Notes: generated by a model from the letters alone, not told the origin. 64,000 nucleotides of DNA from Williamsia phyllosphaerae (GCF_014635305.1 NZ_BMCS01000001.1:372001-436000); one strand, 5' to 3'. Counted from the stretch's first letter, positions 51,924-60,988 are shown. Made by a program: numbers and translations.

Positions 51924-52874
51924 TCAGTAGTAGTCGAGAACGAGTCGCTCACCACGGGTGCGCGAGACGCATACGGCCATGACCTCGCCTGATTCGCGCT
52001 CGGAGGTGCTCAGCACACTGTCTCGATGCTCCGGATCTCCGGCGAGCACGGTCATGATGCAGGTCCCACAGATGCCTTCCTGACACGATGTGTCGACGTC
52101 ACCCCCACCGTCGATGAGCACCTGTGCGATGGACCTGTCGGCGGGCACGTGGAACGTCTCCCCGTCGAGCTCCACCTCGAACGCCGTGTTCGACCCTGCC
52201 ACGGGCTGCTCGGTGGCGTGGAAGTTTTCGATGTGCACCGATTCCGGCGGCAGATGCTGACCGGCCAGTTCCGCGACCTTGATCATGAACCCGTCCGGAC
52301 CGCAGACATAGAGGTGTGTTCCCGTAGCGGCGCCCGCAAGCGCCGCACCGATCAGCGCGGCCTGATCATCGCGGGCCACCCCGACGTGCGCGTGCAACCG
52401 CTCGGGACACCGGTCGCGCAGAAGCGGCAGGAACGCCGCCTCCTGCTCGCTGCGGGAGAAATAGTGCAACTCGAAATCGATGTCGTTGACGTGCATGTGA
52501 CGAGCCATGCTCAACATCGGAGTGATTCCGATGCCGGCAGCGACCAGAACGTGCTTTGTCGCGTCGACCGCGATCCCAAGCAGGTTCCGGGGCTCACTGA
52601 TACGCAGGGTGTCGCCCACCTTCAACTCGTGCAGGGCGACCGACCCGCCGCGTGAATTGTCCTCCCGCTTCACCGCGACCGCGTAGGTCTCGGTGCCGTC
52701 GGGTCGGCTGCAGAGCGAGTACTGCCGGGTGATCGACGTCGGGCCGACCACATCAATGTGCGCACCAGGCGAGTAGGCCCCCATCGACGTACCGTCGGCA
52801 TTTGACAGATACAGCGTCTTCACGGTCGGCGTCTCCTGGACGATGTCCGTCACGATCACGTCGACGAGGGGCAT
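51924..52874 (-). CDS. iacF: Oxygenase reductase, phthalate dioxygenase reductase type (IacF)
   Basis: A 316-residue electron-transfer protein. An FMN-binding domain (RQYSLCSRP, about residues 55-63) comes first, then a NAD-binding domain (VAAGIGITPM, YVCGPDGFM). The C-terminal plant-type [2Fe-2S] domain has the cysteine pattern in CQEGICGTC plus a downstream Cys. It passes electrons from NADH to the Rieske oxygenase encoded just upstream. ATG 52874 has AGGAG. Last gene of the minus-strand operon iacA-B-C-D-E-F; convergent with the response regulator, with 5 bp between stops. Confidence 0.88.
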   Translation of the reverse strand: MPLVDVIVTDIVQETPTVKTLYLSNADGTSMGAYSPGAHIDVVGPTSITRQYSLCSRPDGTETYAVAVKREDNSRGGSVALHELKVGDTLRISEPRNLLGIAVDATKHVLVAAGIGITPMLSMARHMHVNDIDFELHYFSRSEQEAAFLPLLRDRCPERLHAHVGVARDDQAALIGAALAGAATGTHLYVCGPDGFMIKVAELAGQHLPPESVHIENFHATEQPVAGSNTAFEVELDGETFHVPADRSIAQVLIDGGGDVDTSCQEGICGTCIMTVLAGDPEHRDSVLSTSERESGEVMAVCVSRTRGERLVLDYY

Positions 52875-52908
52875 GGTGGTCTCCTGAGTCTGGCGATGAG
52901 CTCGATGA

Positions 52909-53688
52909 TCAGCGAACGTAGAGTCCGCCGTTGACGTCCCAGCACGCGCCGGTGACGAAGAAGGCGTTGGGTGCAGTGAGAAGCCCCACCACGTCAGCGA
53001 TGAAATCGGCACTTCCGAGACGGCCGACCGGGATGCCCGCGATGACGCCCTCCAGGCGGTCCGCAGGCACGGTCTTCTTCACGATCGGGAGGTCGTGTGG
53101 GCCGGGCGCGATGGCGTTCACAGTGACGCCCACCGAGGCCAGCTCGCGGGCGAAGATCTTGGTTGCGGTGAGGATCGCTCCTTTGGAGGTGGCGTAGTGA
53201 GCACCGGTGGCGGTGCCGCCGTTCTGGCCGGCCAGCGAGGCCATGTTGACGATGCGGCCGTATCCCGCATCCGCCATCGCGGCGCCGAACACCTGGCATC
53301 CGAAGAAGATGCTGTTGGTGTTGGTCGACAGCACTCGTGTGAAGTCGTCCTCGCCCAGGGTCATGAGATCGGCGGCCTGGGTGAGTGCTGCGTTGTTGAC
53401 GAGGATGCTCGGTGTCCCCCAGATGTCACGGCATTCCGCGAGTGCCACGACGAAGTTCTCGCGATGGGCGACATCGAGTTTTATCGCCTGGGCCGTTGAC
53501 CCGTCTGGCGACAACCCCGACGCGATCTGCATGGCCGCCTCGACGTCGATGTCGGTGAGTACTACGCGGTGGCCGTCGGCATGCAGACGTCGGGCGATGT
53601 GGCTTCCCATCCCGCCAGCGGCGCCGGTGACCACGGCGATCCCGGCCGTCGGGTCGCCGGCGGTCGATCCTGTTCGTTCGGTCGTCAT
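52909..53688 (-). CDS. iacE: Short-chain dehydrogenase/reductase (IacE)
   Basis: A 259-residue classical SDR. The Rossmann motif is TGAAGGMGSHIA (about residues 22-33), NNAA follows, and the catalytic Ser (MASLAGQNGG) and Tyr-x3-Lys (HYATSKGA) are present. The helical C-terminus VTGACWDVNGGLYVR is typical. In iac pathways IacE acts with IacA on oxidised indole-3-acetate intermediates. ATG 53688 is chosen at MTTERTG. It lies 10 bp after iacD and 34 bp before iacF. Confidence 0.88.
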   Translation of the reverse strand: MTTERTGSTAGDPTAGIAVVTGAAGGMGSHIARRLHADGHRVVLTDIDVEAAMQIASGLSPDGSTAQAIKLDVAHRENFVVALAECRDIWGTPSILVNNAALTQAADLMTLGEDDFTRVLSTNTNSIFFGCQVFGAAMADAGYGRIVNMASLAGQNGGTATGAHYATSKGAILTATKIFARELASVGVTVNAIAPGPHDLPIVKKTVPADRLEGVIAGIPVGRLGSADFIADVVGLLTAPNAFFVTGACWDVNGGLYVR

Positions 53689-53698
53689 GGCGCGGACC

Positions 53699-54199
53699 TC
53701 AGACCAGGAATCCCGAGGCGCTGACAGCATCCTCGCTGTCGATGAGGCGGGCGACTTTCAGCGCAATCTTGTCACCCTCGGGCGACAACTCGATCCGATG
53801 CGTGAGCTCGGCACCCACCGTCGCGAAGGCGTTGCGCTTGAACGAATTCAGGATCTGCGCCGACCGCAGCGTCACGACTGTGTCGCTGACCTCAGCGACG
53901 GTGAAACGGGACACGATACGCACCGTGCGTGCCGCGGCGACCGCGGACGGCGCGTAGCCCTGCGTCATCCGTTCCACCCGGAGTCGACGCATCCGTTTGT
54001 CGTCGTAGACCATATTCAGCGACGTCTCGTGATCGTTGGTGTTCGGATCGATCGGGATGACGTACATCGCGTCGTCGGTGTACAGCGCTTCCCATCCGAG
54101 ATAGTCCTTGGCGTCGAGCAATGTGGCCTCTGTCCACACCAGCTCGATGGCTCGGAGCACACGGGTGTCGGTCAGGCCCAGGGTGAGAGTGTCAGACAT
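53699..54199 (-). CDS. iacD: Ring-hydroxylating oxygenase small (beta) subunit (IacD)
   Basis: A 166-residue NTF2-fold beta subunit of Rieske oxygenases: N-terminal helix, then EALYTDDAMYVIPI and the RMTQGYAPSAV region before conserved beta strands. It is structural and forms an alpha3beta3 oxygenase with the adjacent alpha subunit. ATG 54199 lies inside the end of iacC (8-bp overlap), indicating coupled translation. Confidence 0.9.
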   Translation of the reverse strand: MSDTLTLGLTDTRVLRAIELVWTEATLLDAKDYLGWEALYTDDAMYVIPIDPNTNDHETSLNMVYDDKRMRRLRVERMTQGYAPSAVAAARTVRIVSRFTVAEVSDTVVTLRSAQILNSFKRNAFATVGAELTHRIELSPEGDKIALKVARLIDSEDAVSASGFLV

Positions 54200-55469
54200 C
54201 GCTCATCATCTTCTTCCACATGCTGTAGGACTCGCGCATTCCCGTCTCATCGGTGACATGCGCTGTGGGCCAGCCCTCATCGCTGATCCGCTCCCGCCCC
54301 TCGCCTCGATTGACCAGGATAGGCATCGTGGGGTTACCGCCGGCGCCGATTTGCACGCGATCCCACCCCTCGGCGTCATCGGGGCTGCCGAATCCGAACG
54401 GTCCCTGAAAGTGCTCGTGGATACGTAGGCGCTCACGGTTGATGCTTTCCGGTCCACCGTCCATTCCGATCGCCATGTGCCACACCTCGGTCACGTCGAC
54501 GCTGATCGGCACGAGGATGCGGAAAAACGAGGATGACATCGCGACGTTCGGGAACATGTTGAGGTTGAACCCACATCCGTGCATCGACCGCATGTAGCGA
54601 CGAACGCGATCCATCGGTTCACCGGCCGCGACCAACTCGTCGACCAGGTGTTGGAATCGCGGTTGGATCTCCTCAGTGCCGTCGTCGATGTCGAGGTCGG
54701 CGTGAGATGCTGCCATGATGGCCACACTGTGTCCGTTGCCCAGTGCGTGGGTCTCGGCGGCCGGGTCGTCCATGAACGACATCATGTTCGCGGTCTCGGC
54801 GTCGACCGACGCCATCCAGGATTTGTGGACCATCGGGAAGTGGTACCCGTCGGTGGTGTTCTCCAGCTGAATCTTCCAATTGCCCCTGAACCGAAACTTG
54901 TGGCTCCCCAGGACTTTCGTCGGATGCCCGTTGGATTGCTTGAGGAAGCGCTCCATCCAGAGCTTGGCGTCGCCGAGGAAGTCCTCGAGGGGTTCCGCGT
55001 CGGCGTTGAAGGTCGCCCAGATCATCCCGAGGTAGCTCTCGGTCCGCAGCTTCTGCAGCGGGTAGTCATTCTTGTCGACAACACCCTCGTACCCGTCGGG
55101 GTAGGGGATGCCCCGCAGGCGGCCATCAAGTGTGTAGGACCAGTTGTGGTACGGGCACGTGAAGCCGTTGGCCTTGCCGGTGCGCTGGTCGCAGACCGTC
55201 GCGCCGCGATGCCTGCACCGGTTGAGCAGGGTGTTGAAGGTGTTCTTCCGGTCGCGGGTCACGATCACCGGCTGGTCACCGACCTGTGTGGTCTTGAACG
55301 AGCCCGCCTCCGGGATCTCGCTCTCGTGCGCGACCCACACCCAGGTGCGATAGAAGATCTTCTTCATCTCCTCGGCGAAGATCTCCGGGTCGGTGTAGAG
55401 CTGACCGGCGACACGATCGCCGGCGGCCAGGTCCCCGAAGCGGGGCGCTGCTGTCTCGATGCTGGTCAT
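54192..55469 (-). CDS. iacC: Ring-hydroxylating oxygenase large (alpha) subunit (IacC)
   Basis: A 425-residue Rieske non-heme iron oxygenase alpha subunit. The Rieske cluster ligands are Cys85, His87, Cys105 and His108 (CRHRGATVC, CPYHNW). The mononuclear iron ligands begin with His210 and His215 in TTDGYHFPMVH, with bridging Asp207. In iac pathways IacCD is needed to reach catechol from the hydroxylated oxindole acetate. ATG 55469 is chosen; upstream in-frame codons lack a better start. The benzoate dioxygenase alternative is less likely given iacA/B/G/H around it. Confidence 0.9.
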   Translation of the reverse strand: MTSIETAAPRFGDLAAGDRVAGQLYTDPEIFAEEMKKIFYRTWVWVAHESEIPEAGSFKTTQVGDQPVIVTRDRKNTFNTLLNRCRHRGATVCDQRTGKANGFTCPYHNWSYTLDGRLRGIPYPDGYEGVVDKNDYPLQKLRTESYLGMIWATFNADAEPLEDFLGDAKLWMERFLKQSNGHPTKVLGSHKFRFRGNWKIQLENTTDGYHFPMVHKSWMASVDAETANMMSFMDDPAAETHALGNGHSVAIMAASHADLDIDDGTEEIQPRFQHLVDELVAAGEPMDRVRRYMRSMHGCGFNLNMFPNVAMSSSFFRILVPISVDVTEVWHMAIGMDGGPESINRERLRIHEHFQGPFGFGSPDDAEGWDRVQIGAGGNPTMPILVNRGEGRERISDEGWPTAHVTDETGMRESYSMWKKMMSDV

Positions 55470-55539
55470 AGCAGTGTGTTCCTGATCTGTTGGGAAGTCG
55501 GGGATTCGTTGTGACACCGGGTTGGCGGCCAGGAGGAGG

Positions 55540-55902
55540 TCAGACGGCGACGTCGTCGCGAATGATCAGCTCGCGGCCCATCCGGGCCTCGATCTTGAAG
55601 AACTTCCACAGCGCGTATTCGCCGATCATCGTGGTGCGCAATAGGTTGCAGGCGTCGCGTACTGTCTGCTGGTCGGCGACGTCGGCGAGGACGTAGCACG
55701 TCCAAGGCCACCCGTCGGAGGGGCCGACCATGTGGGCGTCGTCGTCGAACGTTCCGATGACTTCGATGCCGTCCATGTTCTTGATTGCCGACAGCATCGA
55801 AGAGATGGCAACCCACACCTCACCGATATCAGCCTTGGGCAGATCGAAGAAGTTCTGGTTGTTTCCGATGCAGAACAATGTGCGCAGTGGCTCGGTGGCC
55901 AT
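55540..55902 (-). CDS. iacB: Small conserved protein of the iac cluster (candidate IacB)
   Basis: A 120-residue protein, possibly a muconolactone-isomerase-like or dimeric alpha/beta-barrel fold (N-terminal strand LRTLFCIGNN; later WPWTCYVLADV). ATG 55902 has AGGAG. It sits between iacA and iacC, as the unknown-function IacB does in other iac loci; the name rests on that position. Confidence 0.65.
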   Translation of the reverse strand: MATEPLRTLFCIGNNQNFFDLPKADIGEVWVAISSMLSAIKNMDGIEVIGTFDDDAHMVGPSDGWPWTCYVLADVADQQTVRDACNLLRTTMIGEYALWKFFKIEARMGRELIIRDDVAV

Positions 55903-55947
55903 GAGAGTCTCCTCGTGGGTCTGTGTTCGGGCGAGACGCATGTCGGT

Positions 55948-57120
55948 TCAGGGAAAGCTGGGGATGCCGGCGTCGAGTCCAAGGAGCACGGCGCCTGCAG
56001 CCTCGAAGGTGTTCGTCTGCAACATCGCGTGCTGGGCGGGTACGAGAGCATCTTGGAGAAAACGCTGCAGCGGATGGGTTTCGTAGATGGCACCTGTCCC
56101 CGCCAGGTCGAAGGCCGCCAGGACGACCGAGCGGCCCACGTGCGCGGCGTGCGTCGCGCTGAGGCGTAGCAGGGCCCTGTCTTCGGCCGAGATGGTTTCG
56201 CCGAGAACCGCCTGTCGCCACACCGACTCGGTCGTTTCATAAAAGAAGGCACGCGCAGAGCGCAGTTCGGCCTCGGCCCGCGCGACACCGTTCTTGTAGG
56301 CGGGCCGGTTGCCCTTGCTGGATCCGCCGGTGATCGACGATCGAGCGGCACCGACCTCGACCACATAGTCCAGTGCGCCGCGTGCGGCACCGAGGGTGAC
56401 CACGGAGAGCACCTGGGCGGCATACGCCAGCGACGGGTATCGGGTCAGCGGCTCGTCAATCTGAGGGGGACCACCGCGGACGAACGTCATCGCCTCGGGT
56501 ACGAACACGCGATCGGCGCGAACCGCGTGCGAACCGGTTGCCTTCATGCCCGCCACAGCCCAGTTCTCGATGATCTCGACGTCCTCGGGGCGCACCAGCG
56601 CGGTGAGGGGCTTGCCGCCAGTGTCGGGGCCGCCGGCGAGGCCGATGCCGATGATGTCGGCGCCGCGGCAACCGCTCGCGAACTGCCACACCCCGGAGCA
56701 GAGGTACCCACCGGGCACCTTCTCCGCCTCCTGCATCGGGAACAGGCCGCCGGCGTACGCCACGTCCGGGCCGTCAGCGTAGATCATGGCCTGCGACTCG
56801 ACCGGAAGTGCCGCGAAGTAGACGAGCGACGAGCCGAAGCTCGAGACCCACCCGGTGGCCGGGTCGACCGCCGAGATCCGCTCCACCATCTTCATGAAGT
56901 CGGCAGGCGCCATCGGCTCGCCACCGAACCGATTGGGTGTCGACGCCCGGTACATGCCTGACCGCTTGAGCAGCGCGATGAAGTCACGGGGGACGAAACG
57001 CGCAGCGTTGAACTCGTCACGCCGGTCCCGCAGTACGTCCAGGGCGTGGTCGAACGCCGCAGCACGGGCCGCCCCTGCCGGTTCGGCAACCACTCGATCC
57101 GTCACGCTGTGCACGGTCAT
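55948..57120 (-). CDS. iacA: Indole-3-acetate monooxygenase (IacA), acyl-CoA dehydrogenase-like flavoenzyme
   Basis: A 390-residue group D flavin monooxygenase with the acyl-CoA dehydrogenase fold, like HpaH and DszC. It has PNRFGGEPM, a middle beta domain around SGVWQFASGC and AVAGMKATGSHAV, and a C-terminal helical domain with DLAGTGAIYETHPLQRFLQD. It lacks the dehydrogenase base. It needs reduced flavin, presumably from IacG. It starts the operon iacABCDEF; ATG 57120 has GGAGA upstream. An 18-bp palindrome lies immediately upstream at 57141-57158. IacA oxidises the indole ring of indole-3-acetate in characterised clusters. Confidence 0.88.
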   Translation of the reverse strand: MTVHSVTDRVVAEPAGAARAAAFDHALDVLRDRRDEFNAARFVPRDFIALLKRSGMYRASTPNRFGGEPMAPADFMKMVERISAVDPATGWVSSFGSSLVYFAALPVESQAMIYADGPDVAYAGGLFPMQEAEKVPGGYLCSGVWQFASGCRGADIIGIGLAGGPDTGGKPLTALVRPEDVEIIENWAVAGMKATGSHAVRADRVFVPEAMTFVRGGPPQIDEPLTRYPSLAYAAQVLSVVTLGAARGALDYVVEVGAARSSITGGSSKGNRPAYKNGVARAEAELRSARAFFYETTESVWRQAVLGETISAEDRALLRLSATHAAHVGRSVVLAAFDLAGTGAIYETHPLQRFLQDALVPAQHAMLQTNTFEAAGAVLLGLDAGIPSFP

Positions 57121-57140
57121 CGCTGTCTCCGTTCGAGTTC

Positions 57141-57158
57141 GAGCAAAGTTTGTTGCTC
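57141..57158. promoter_or_regulatory. Palindrome GAGCAA-N6-TTGCTC upstream of iacA
   Basis: A perfect 6-bp dyad with 6-bp spacer between the divergent iacA (starting 57120) and sensor kinase (57289) genes. It is a candidate binding site of the response regulator, though it lies very close to the iacA start. Confidence 0.4.
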
Positions 57159-57288
57159 TCCGGCGCTACATTAGGAGCGGGCCGATCAGCCCGGTATCGG
57201 GATTTTCTGCGGCGCAGCTAAGTGATCCTTTACTTGCCGTGCCGGGAAAGGCGCCGCAGGCTGGGCCATCGGAAGCGAGGTGAGGCAG

Positions 57289-58791
57289 ATGTTCCCCGAA
57301 CGTCGCGATTTCGAACAGATGATCCTCAACACCGGAACCGGAATTCTCATCCACGAGGCCGCGTCGAAGAACATCCTGTGGGCGAACCCGGCCGCGTGCC
57401 GAATGTTCGGGCTCACACTCGAAGAGCTCAAGCCTCTCAAGGCGCATCACATGAGCGGGCAAGAGGAACAGTACCGCCGCGAGGTGGGCGTGGCATGGCT
57501 GCAGTCGGCGGTGGTGCACGGCTCGAGCCGCAAACAGTGGAAGTACCGGTCGAAGGACGGCGTCGACTTCCTCACCGATGCGCGGGCGACACTGGTGCAG
57601 TGCGAGGACGGACCGGTGGTGATGGTCGAGTTCCGCAGCATCGCCGAAGAGGTCGAGCTCCAAGAAGAGCTGACACGGGTCTCGGAGTCGTTGCAACGCA
57701 TTATGACCCATACCTCGGCGGGCATTGTCGTCCTCGACGAGGACAACTGCATCCTCGACATCTCACCGCATGCCGCGGCTCTGTTCGGTCGGACACCGAC
57801 CGAGCTCAGCGACGTTCATCTTGAGGATCTCGGTCGATGTGAGCCGAAGTTGGACGACGAGCTCGTGGTCGGCCGGCTCGATGATCCACACGGATCGGTG
57901 AGCATTCAGCAGGAGGTGACCAAGTGCGATGGATCGACGACCTGGCTGGCCGGCGATCTCGAGATCGTTGCGCACGACGGGATCCGATCCCGCCTCCTCA
58001 CGATCCGAGACGTCACCGAGCGAGTCGAATGGGAACGTCGGAATGCTTACCAGGAGGCCAACCTCCAGTACCTGAGCCGCTACAACGCGATGGGTGACAT
58101 GGCGATGATCCTGGCGCACGAGCTAGGGCAGCCACTAGCGGCGTCGACGAACTATCTCAGCGGACTGAAGGCCCGACTGCTGTCGGAGTCGGTGGACTCG
58201 CGAAGCCTCACCTACGGAATCGACCAGATTGAGAAGCAACTCCGCAGAGCGGCCGACATCGTGTCCTCGGTCAAGCGGCACGTCCGGCGGATCGAGAGCA
58301 CGGTGGCGTTGATCGACCTGAACGCCACGGTCGAGGAGAGCCTTTACTTCGTGCGGCTCAGGGCTGCCGAACGCGGGATCCGTGTCTACGCGCAGATCCC
58401 CGAGCGGACCCTGCAGATCGAGGGCGAGAGCGTCCTCATCGGTCAGGTCATCATCAATTTGTGTGTCAACGCGATCGACGAGATCGCTCAACCCACTACG
58501 GAGATCAAGGAACTGTCTCTGGAGACCGGCGCCGAGAACGGTGAGGCGTTCGTGTGGATCCGCGACCAGGGGCGTGGGATGACCGTCGTGCCGTCGGACC
58601 GTCTCGCGTCGGGAGCCTTCAGTTCCAAGCAAGAAGGATCGGGCATCGGACTCATCATCTCCGAGCACATCGTGGAGCGCCACGGCGGAACCATCGATTA
58701 TCTGCCGAACACGCCGAACGGTACCGCTGTTCGGGTCGGACTACCGCTGGCCGACCGGTCAGTTGCAGCGCCAATTCAGCTGGCACCCTAA
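57289..58791 (+). CDS. PAS-PAS sensor histidine kinase (FixL/StyS-like)
   Basis: A 500-residue cytoplasmic sensor kinase with no transmembrane segment. Two PAS domains are at about 5-120 and 135-245. The dimerisation/phosphorylation helix has His277 in ILAHELGQPLAA. The ATPase domain has the N-box (INLCVNAIDE), G1 (DQGRGM) and G2 (EGSGIGLIIS). ATG 57289 follows GAGGTGAGG; GTG 57280 is an alternative. It pairs with the response regulator at 51265-51918. A soluble double-PAS sensor implies intracellular sensing of the aromatic ligand. Confidence 0.92.
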   Translation: MFPERRDFEQMILNTGTGILIHEAASKNILWANPAACRMFGLTLEELKPLKAHHMSGQEEQYRREVGVAWLQSAVVHGSSRKQWKYRSKDGVDFLTDARATLVQCEDGPVVMVEFRSIAEEVELQEELTRVSESLQRIMTHTSAGIVVLDEDNCILDISPHAAALFGRTPTELSDVHLEDLGRCEPKLDDELVVGRLDDPHGSVSIQQEVTKCDGSTTWLAGDLEIVAHDGIRSRLLTIRDVTERVEWERRNAYQEANLQYLSRYNAMGDMAMILAHELGQPLAASTNYLSGLKARLLSESVDSRSLTYGIDQIEKQLRRAADIVSSVKRHVRRIESTVALIDLNATVEESLYFVRLRAAERGIRVYAQIPERTLQIEGESVLIGQVIINLCVNAIDEIAQPTTEIKELSLETGAENGEAFVWIRDQGRGMTVVPSDRLASGAFSSKQEGSGIGLIISEHIVERHGGTIDYLPNTPNGTAVRVGLPLADRSVAAPIQLAP

Positions 58792-58889
58792 AGAATCCCG
58801 TAGTCCGTCGTTGGCAAGCACCAGTGGCGCCGCCCGACGCCTGGTGGTTAGCGTGAGCCAACCCGCCGGCACCACTAAGGAGTATTCGA

Positions 58890-60344
58890 ATGGTCGACTT
58901 GTCCGACATCACGACAGAGCTGTTCATCGGCGGCGAATGGCGAGCGGCAACCGAGACATTCACAACGATGAACCCCACCACCGGAACGGGCCTCGCGAAA
59001 CTCGCCGCCGCGGGAACTGACGATGTCGACGCTGCCGTCGCTGCGGCCACCGCCGCCTTCCGAGGCGACTGGGGATCACTTGCTCCCTCGCGAAAGGGGA
59101 TGTTGCTCAACAAGCTTGCCGATCTCGTCGAAGCGGACTCCGAGCGTCTCGCCGAACTCGAGAGCGCCGACATGGGCCGGCCCTTCGGCATGAGCGTCGC
59201 CATGATGATCCCGAACCTGGTTGCAACACTGCGCTACTACGCCGGGTGGGCCGACAAGATCAACGGCGAACTCATCGCGAGCGACGGGTACATGGGCGGA
59301 CCGACCCCAACGCACGCCTACACACGACGTGATCCGCTCGGCGTCGTGGCGGCCATCGTCCCGTGGAACGCGCCCCTGATGATCCTGGGATGGAAGTTGG
59401 CACCTGCCCTGGCGTGCGGCAACACCGTCATCATCAAACCCGCCGAGGACGCCTCCCTGTCGATCCTCCGACTGGCCGACCTGATCGCGCAGGCCGGCTT
59501 CCCGGCAGGCACGGTCAACGTCCTGACCGGCGTCGGCAAGGTGACCGGCGAGGCACTCGCGCGCCACCCGGGAATCGCCAAGATCTCGTTCACCGGATCG
59601 ACAGAGACCGGCCGGGCCATCCTGCGCAACTCCGCGACCAACTTCAAGCGAACTGCGCTCGAGCTGGGCGGCAAAGCACCGCAGATCATCTTCGAGGACG
59701 CAAACCTCGACGCCGCGATCGGCGGCAGTGCCATGGGGTTGTTCTTCAACCAGGGCGAGGTCTGCGCCGCAGGTACCCGAATCCTGGCGCACCGCAGGGT
59801 CTACGACTCGGTCATCGACGGCCTCAAGGCCGCGGCGCAGGGACAGGTCCTCGGAGATCCGTTCGATGCCGCCACCACGATGGGCCCGCTGGTCAACGCC
59901 GCCCAGCGCGACCGGGTGCTGAGCTACCTCGAGCGCGGAGCCAGCGAAGGCGCCGACGTTGTCGCCGGGGGTTCGGCGCCGGACCGGCCGGGTTACTTCG
60001 TCGAGCCGACCGTGTTCGCCGGGCGCAACGACATGGCCGTCGCACAGGAGGAGATCTTCGGACCGGTCGGGATCGTCATCCCATTCGACACCGACGACGA
60101 GGCCATCGCCATCGCGAACGACAATCAGTACGGATTGTCGGCGACTGTGTGGACAACCGATGTGTCCCGGGCGCACACCATCGCCGGACGGATCGACGCC
60201 GGTGCCATCGGCGTCAACGGTTGGTCACCACTGGCCCCCCAGCTCCCCTGGGGTGGCATGAAAGCCAGCGGTATCGGTCGCGAACTCGGCTATGAAGGGA
60301 TTCTGTCGTACACCGAACCCAAGACGGTCACCATCGTCTTGTGA
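58890..60344 (+). CDS. NAD-dependent aldehyde dehydrogenase (arylacetaldehyde type)
   Basis: A 484-residue aldehyde dehydrogenase with catalytic Cys292 (NQGEVCAAGTR), Glu258 (ALELGGKAP), and VPWNAPLMI and TGSTETG cofactor motifs. It resembles phenylacetaldehyde/betaine-aldehyde-type enzymes. AAGGAG precedes ATG 58890. It follows the sensor kinase by 98 bp and precedes an amine-oxidase module. In this setting it could oxidise indole-3-acetaldehyde to indole-3-acetate. Convergent with tetR, separated by a strong hairpin. Confidence 0.88.
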   Translation: MVDLSDITTELFIGGEWRAATETFTTMNPTTGTGLAKLAAAGTDDVDAAVAAATAAFRGDWGSLAPSRKGMLLNKLADLVEADSERLAELESADMGRPFGMSVAMMIPNLVATLRYYAGWADKINGELIASDGYMGGPTPTHAYTRRDPLGVVAAIVPWNAPLMILGWKLAPALACGNTVIIKPAEDASLSILRLADLIAQAGFPAGTVNVLTGVGKVTGEALARHPGIAKISFTGSTETGRAILRNSATNFKRTALELGGKAPQIIFEDANLDAAIGGSAMGLFFNQGEVCAAGTRILAHRRVYDSVIDGLKAAAQGQVLGDPFDAATTMGPLVNAAQRDRVLSYLERGASEGADVVAGGSAPDRPGYFVEPTVFAGRNDMAVAQEEIFGPVGIVIPFDTDDEAIAIANDNQYGLSATVWTTDVSRAHTIAGRIDAGAIGVNGWSPLAPQLPWGGMKASGIGRELGYEGILSYTEPKTVTIVL

Positions 60345-60348
60345 GACC

Positions 60349-60391
60349 TCGGCGATGGGCGGCGTGAGAAACATCCGTCACCCATCGCCGA
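60349..60391. terminator. Bidirectional hairpin between aldehyde dehydrogenase and tetR
   Basis: TCGGCGATGGG (60349-60359) and CCCATCGCCGA (60381-60391) form a perfect 11-bp stem. The loop itself can pair GTGA with TCAC. It lies between the 3' ends of convergent genes, as expected for a shared terminator. Confidence 0.75.
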
Positions 60392-60394
60392 CAC

Positions 60395-60418
60395 CACCGG
60401 CTCACCGGCTCACCGGCT
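60395..60418. repeat. Three tandem copies of CACCGGCT
   Basis: An 8-bp unit repeated three times without variation, running into the last codons of the tetR gene on the opposite strand. It looks like replication slippage. Confidence 0.7.
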
Positions 60419-60988
60419 CAGAGCCGCATCCAGCATGGCCAGCTGGCTCTTCCGGGATAGCGATCCCGGATCCAGCGCTGCGGTGACCTGCAACCCGATC
60501 ACCGCAGTCATGAGCAGATCCACCCCCCGCTCGACATTCACCGCAGGCAGCTCACCGACATCCACCGCCTCCTGCCAGTACCCGGCGATCCGGGTTCTCC
60601 AGTCGGCTACCGCCAGGTTGTTGACCCGCACCATTACCGGGTCGGTCATCGCCCGCTGCCACAGCGACACCGCGATGCGGGCCTCCAGGGTGGACTCCTC
60701 GGTGAGCGGCATGAGTTCGAAGCACAGCTTGCGCAACGCCGCGTGTCCTCGCCGTCGTCCGACGCCGGCGGCGATCCGAAGATTGGTCGAGTATATGACG
60801 TGCTCGAAGGCAGTCTGAAGAATCTCATCCTTGCCCGAGAAGTAATGCGTGAGAGCGCCATTGGTGTATCCCGCCTCAGCCGCGAGGTCGCGCATGTTGA
60901 TCCCGTCGATCCCGCGGTCGGCGATGATCTGCCATGCCGCGGCGATGATCGCGCGTCGTCGTTCCTCGTGATCGACCAGCTTCGGCAC
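60410..60988 (-). CDS. TetR-family regulator of the amine module
   Basis: A 192-residue TetR protein with helix-turn-helix at about residues 10-55 (GINMRDLAAEAGYTNGALTHYF) and a BetI/KstR-like C-terminal domain. The start is GTG 60988 with GAGGAG, spacing 5; a longer frame upstream has no such signal. It is divergent from the permease/amine oxidase genes. The dyad TCTACA-GA-TGTAGA at 61075-61088 lies in the gap and is its likely operator. Confidence 0.88.
   Translation of the reverse strand: MPKLVDHEERRRAIIAAAWQIIADRGIDGINMRDLAAEAGYTNGALTHYFSGKDEILQTAFEHVIYSTNLRIAAGVGRRRGHAALRKLCFELMPLTEESTLEARIAVSLWQRAMTDPVMVRVNNLAVADWRTRIAGYWQEAVDVGELPAVNVERGVDLLMTAVIGLQVTAALDPGSLSRKSQLAMLDAALSR

Noticed and set aside
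51924..55469. Benzoate 1,2-dioxygenase system (BenABCD-like) feeding catechol
   Set aside because: The reductase is of the phthalate-reductase layout with a C-terminal [2Fe-2S] domain, and the operon starts with an IacA-type monooxygenase and has flavin reductase and amidase partners, which fits iac better.
60395..60418. Tandem repeats as a possible CRISPR-like array
   Set aside because: The 8-bp units are contiguous with no spacers and no cas genes nearby.
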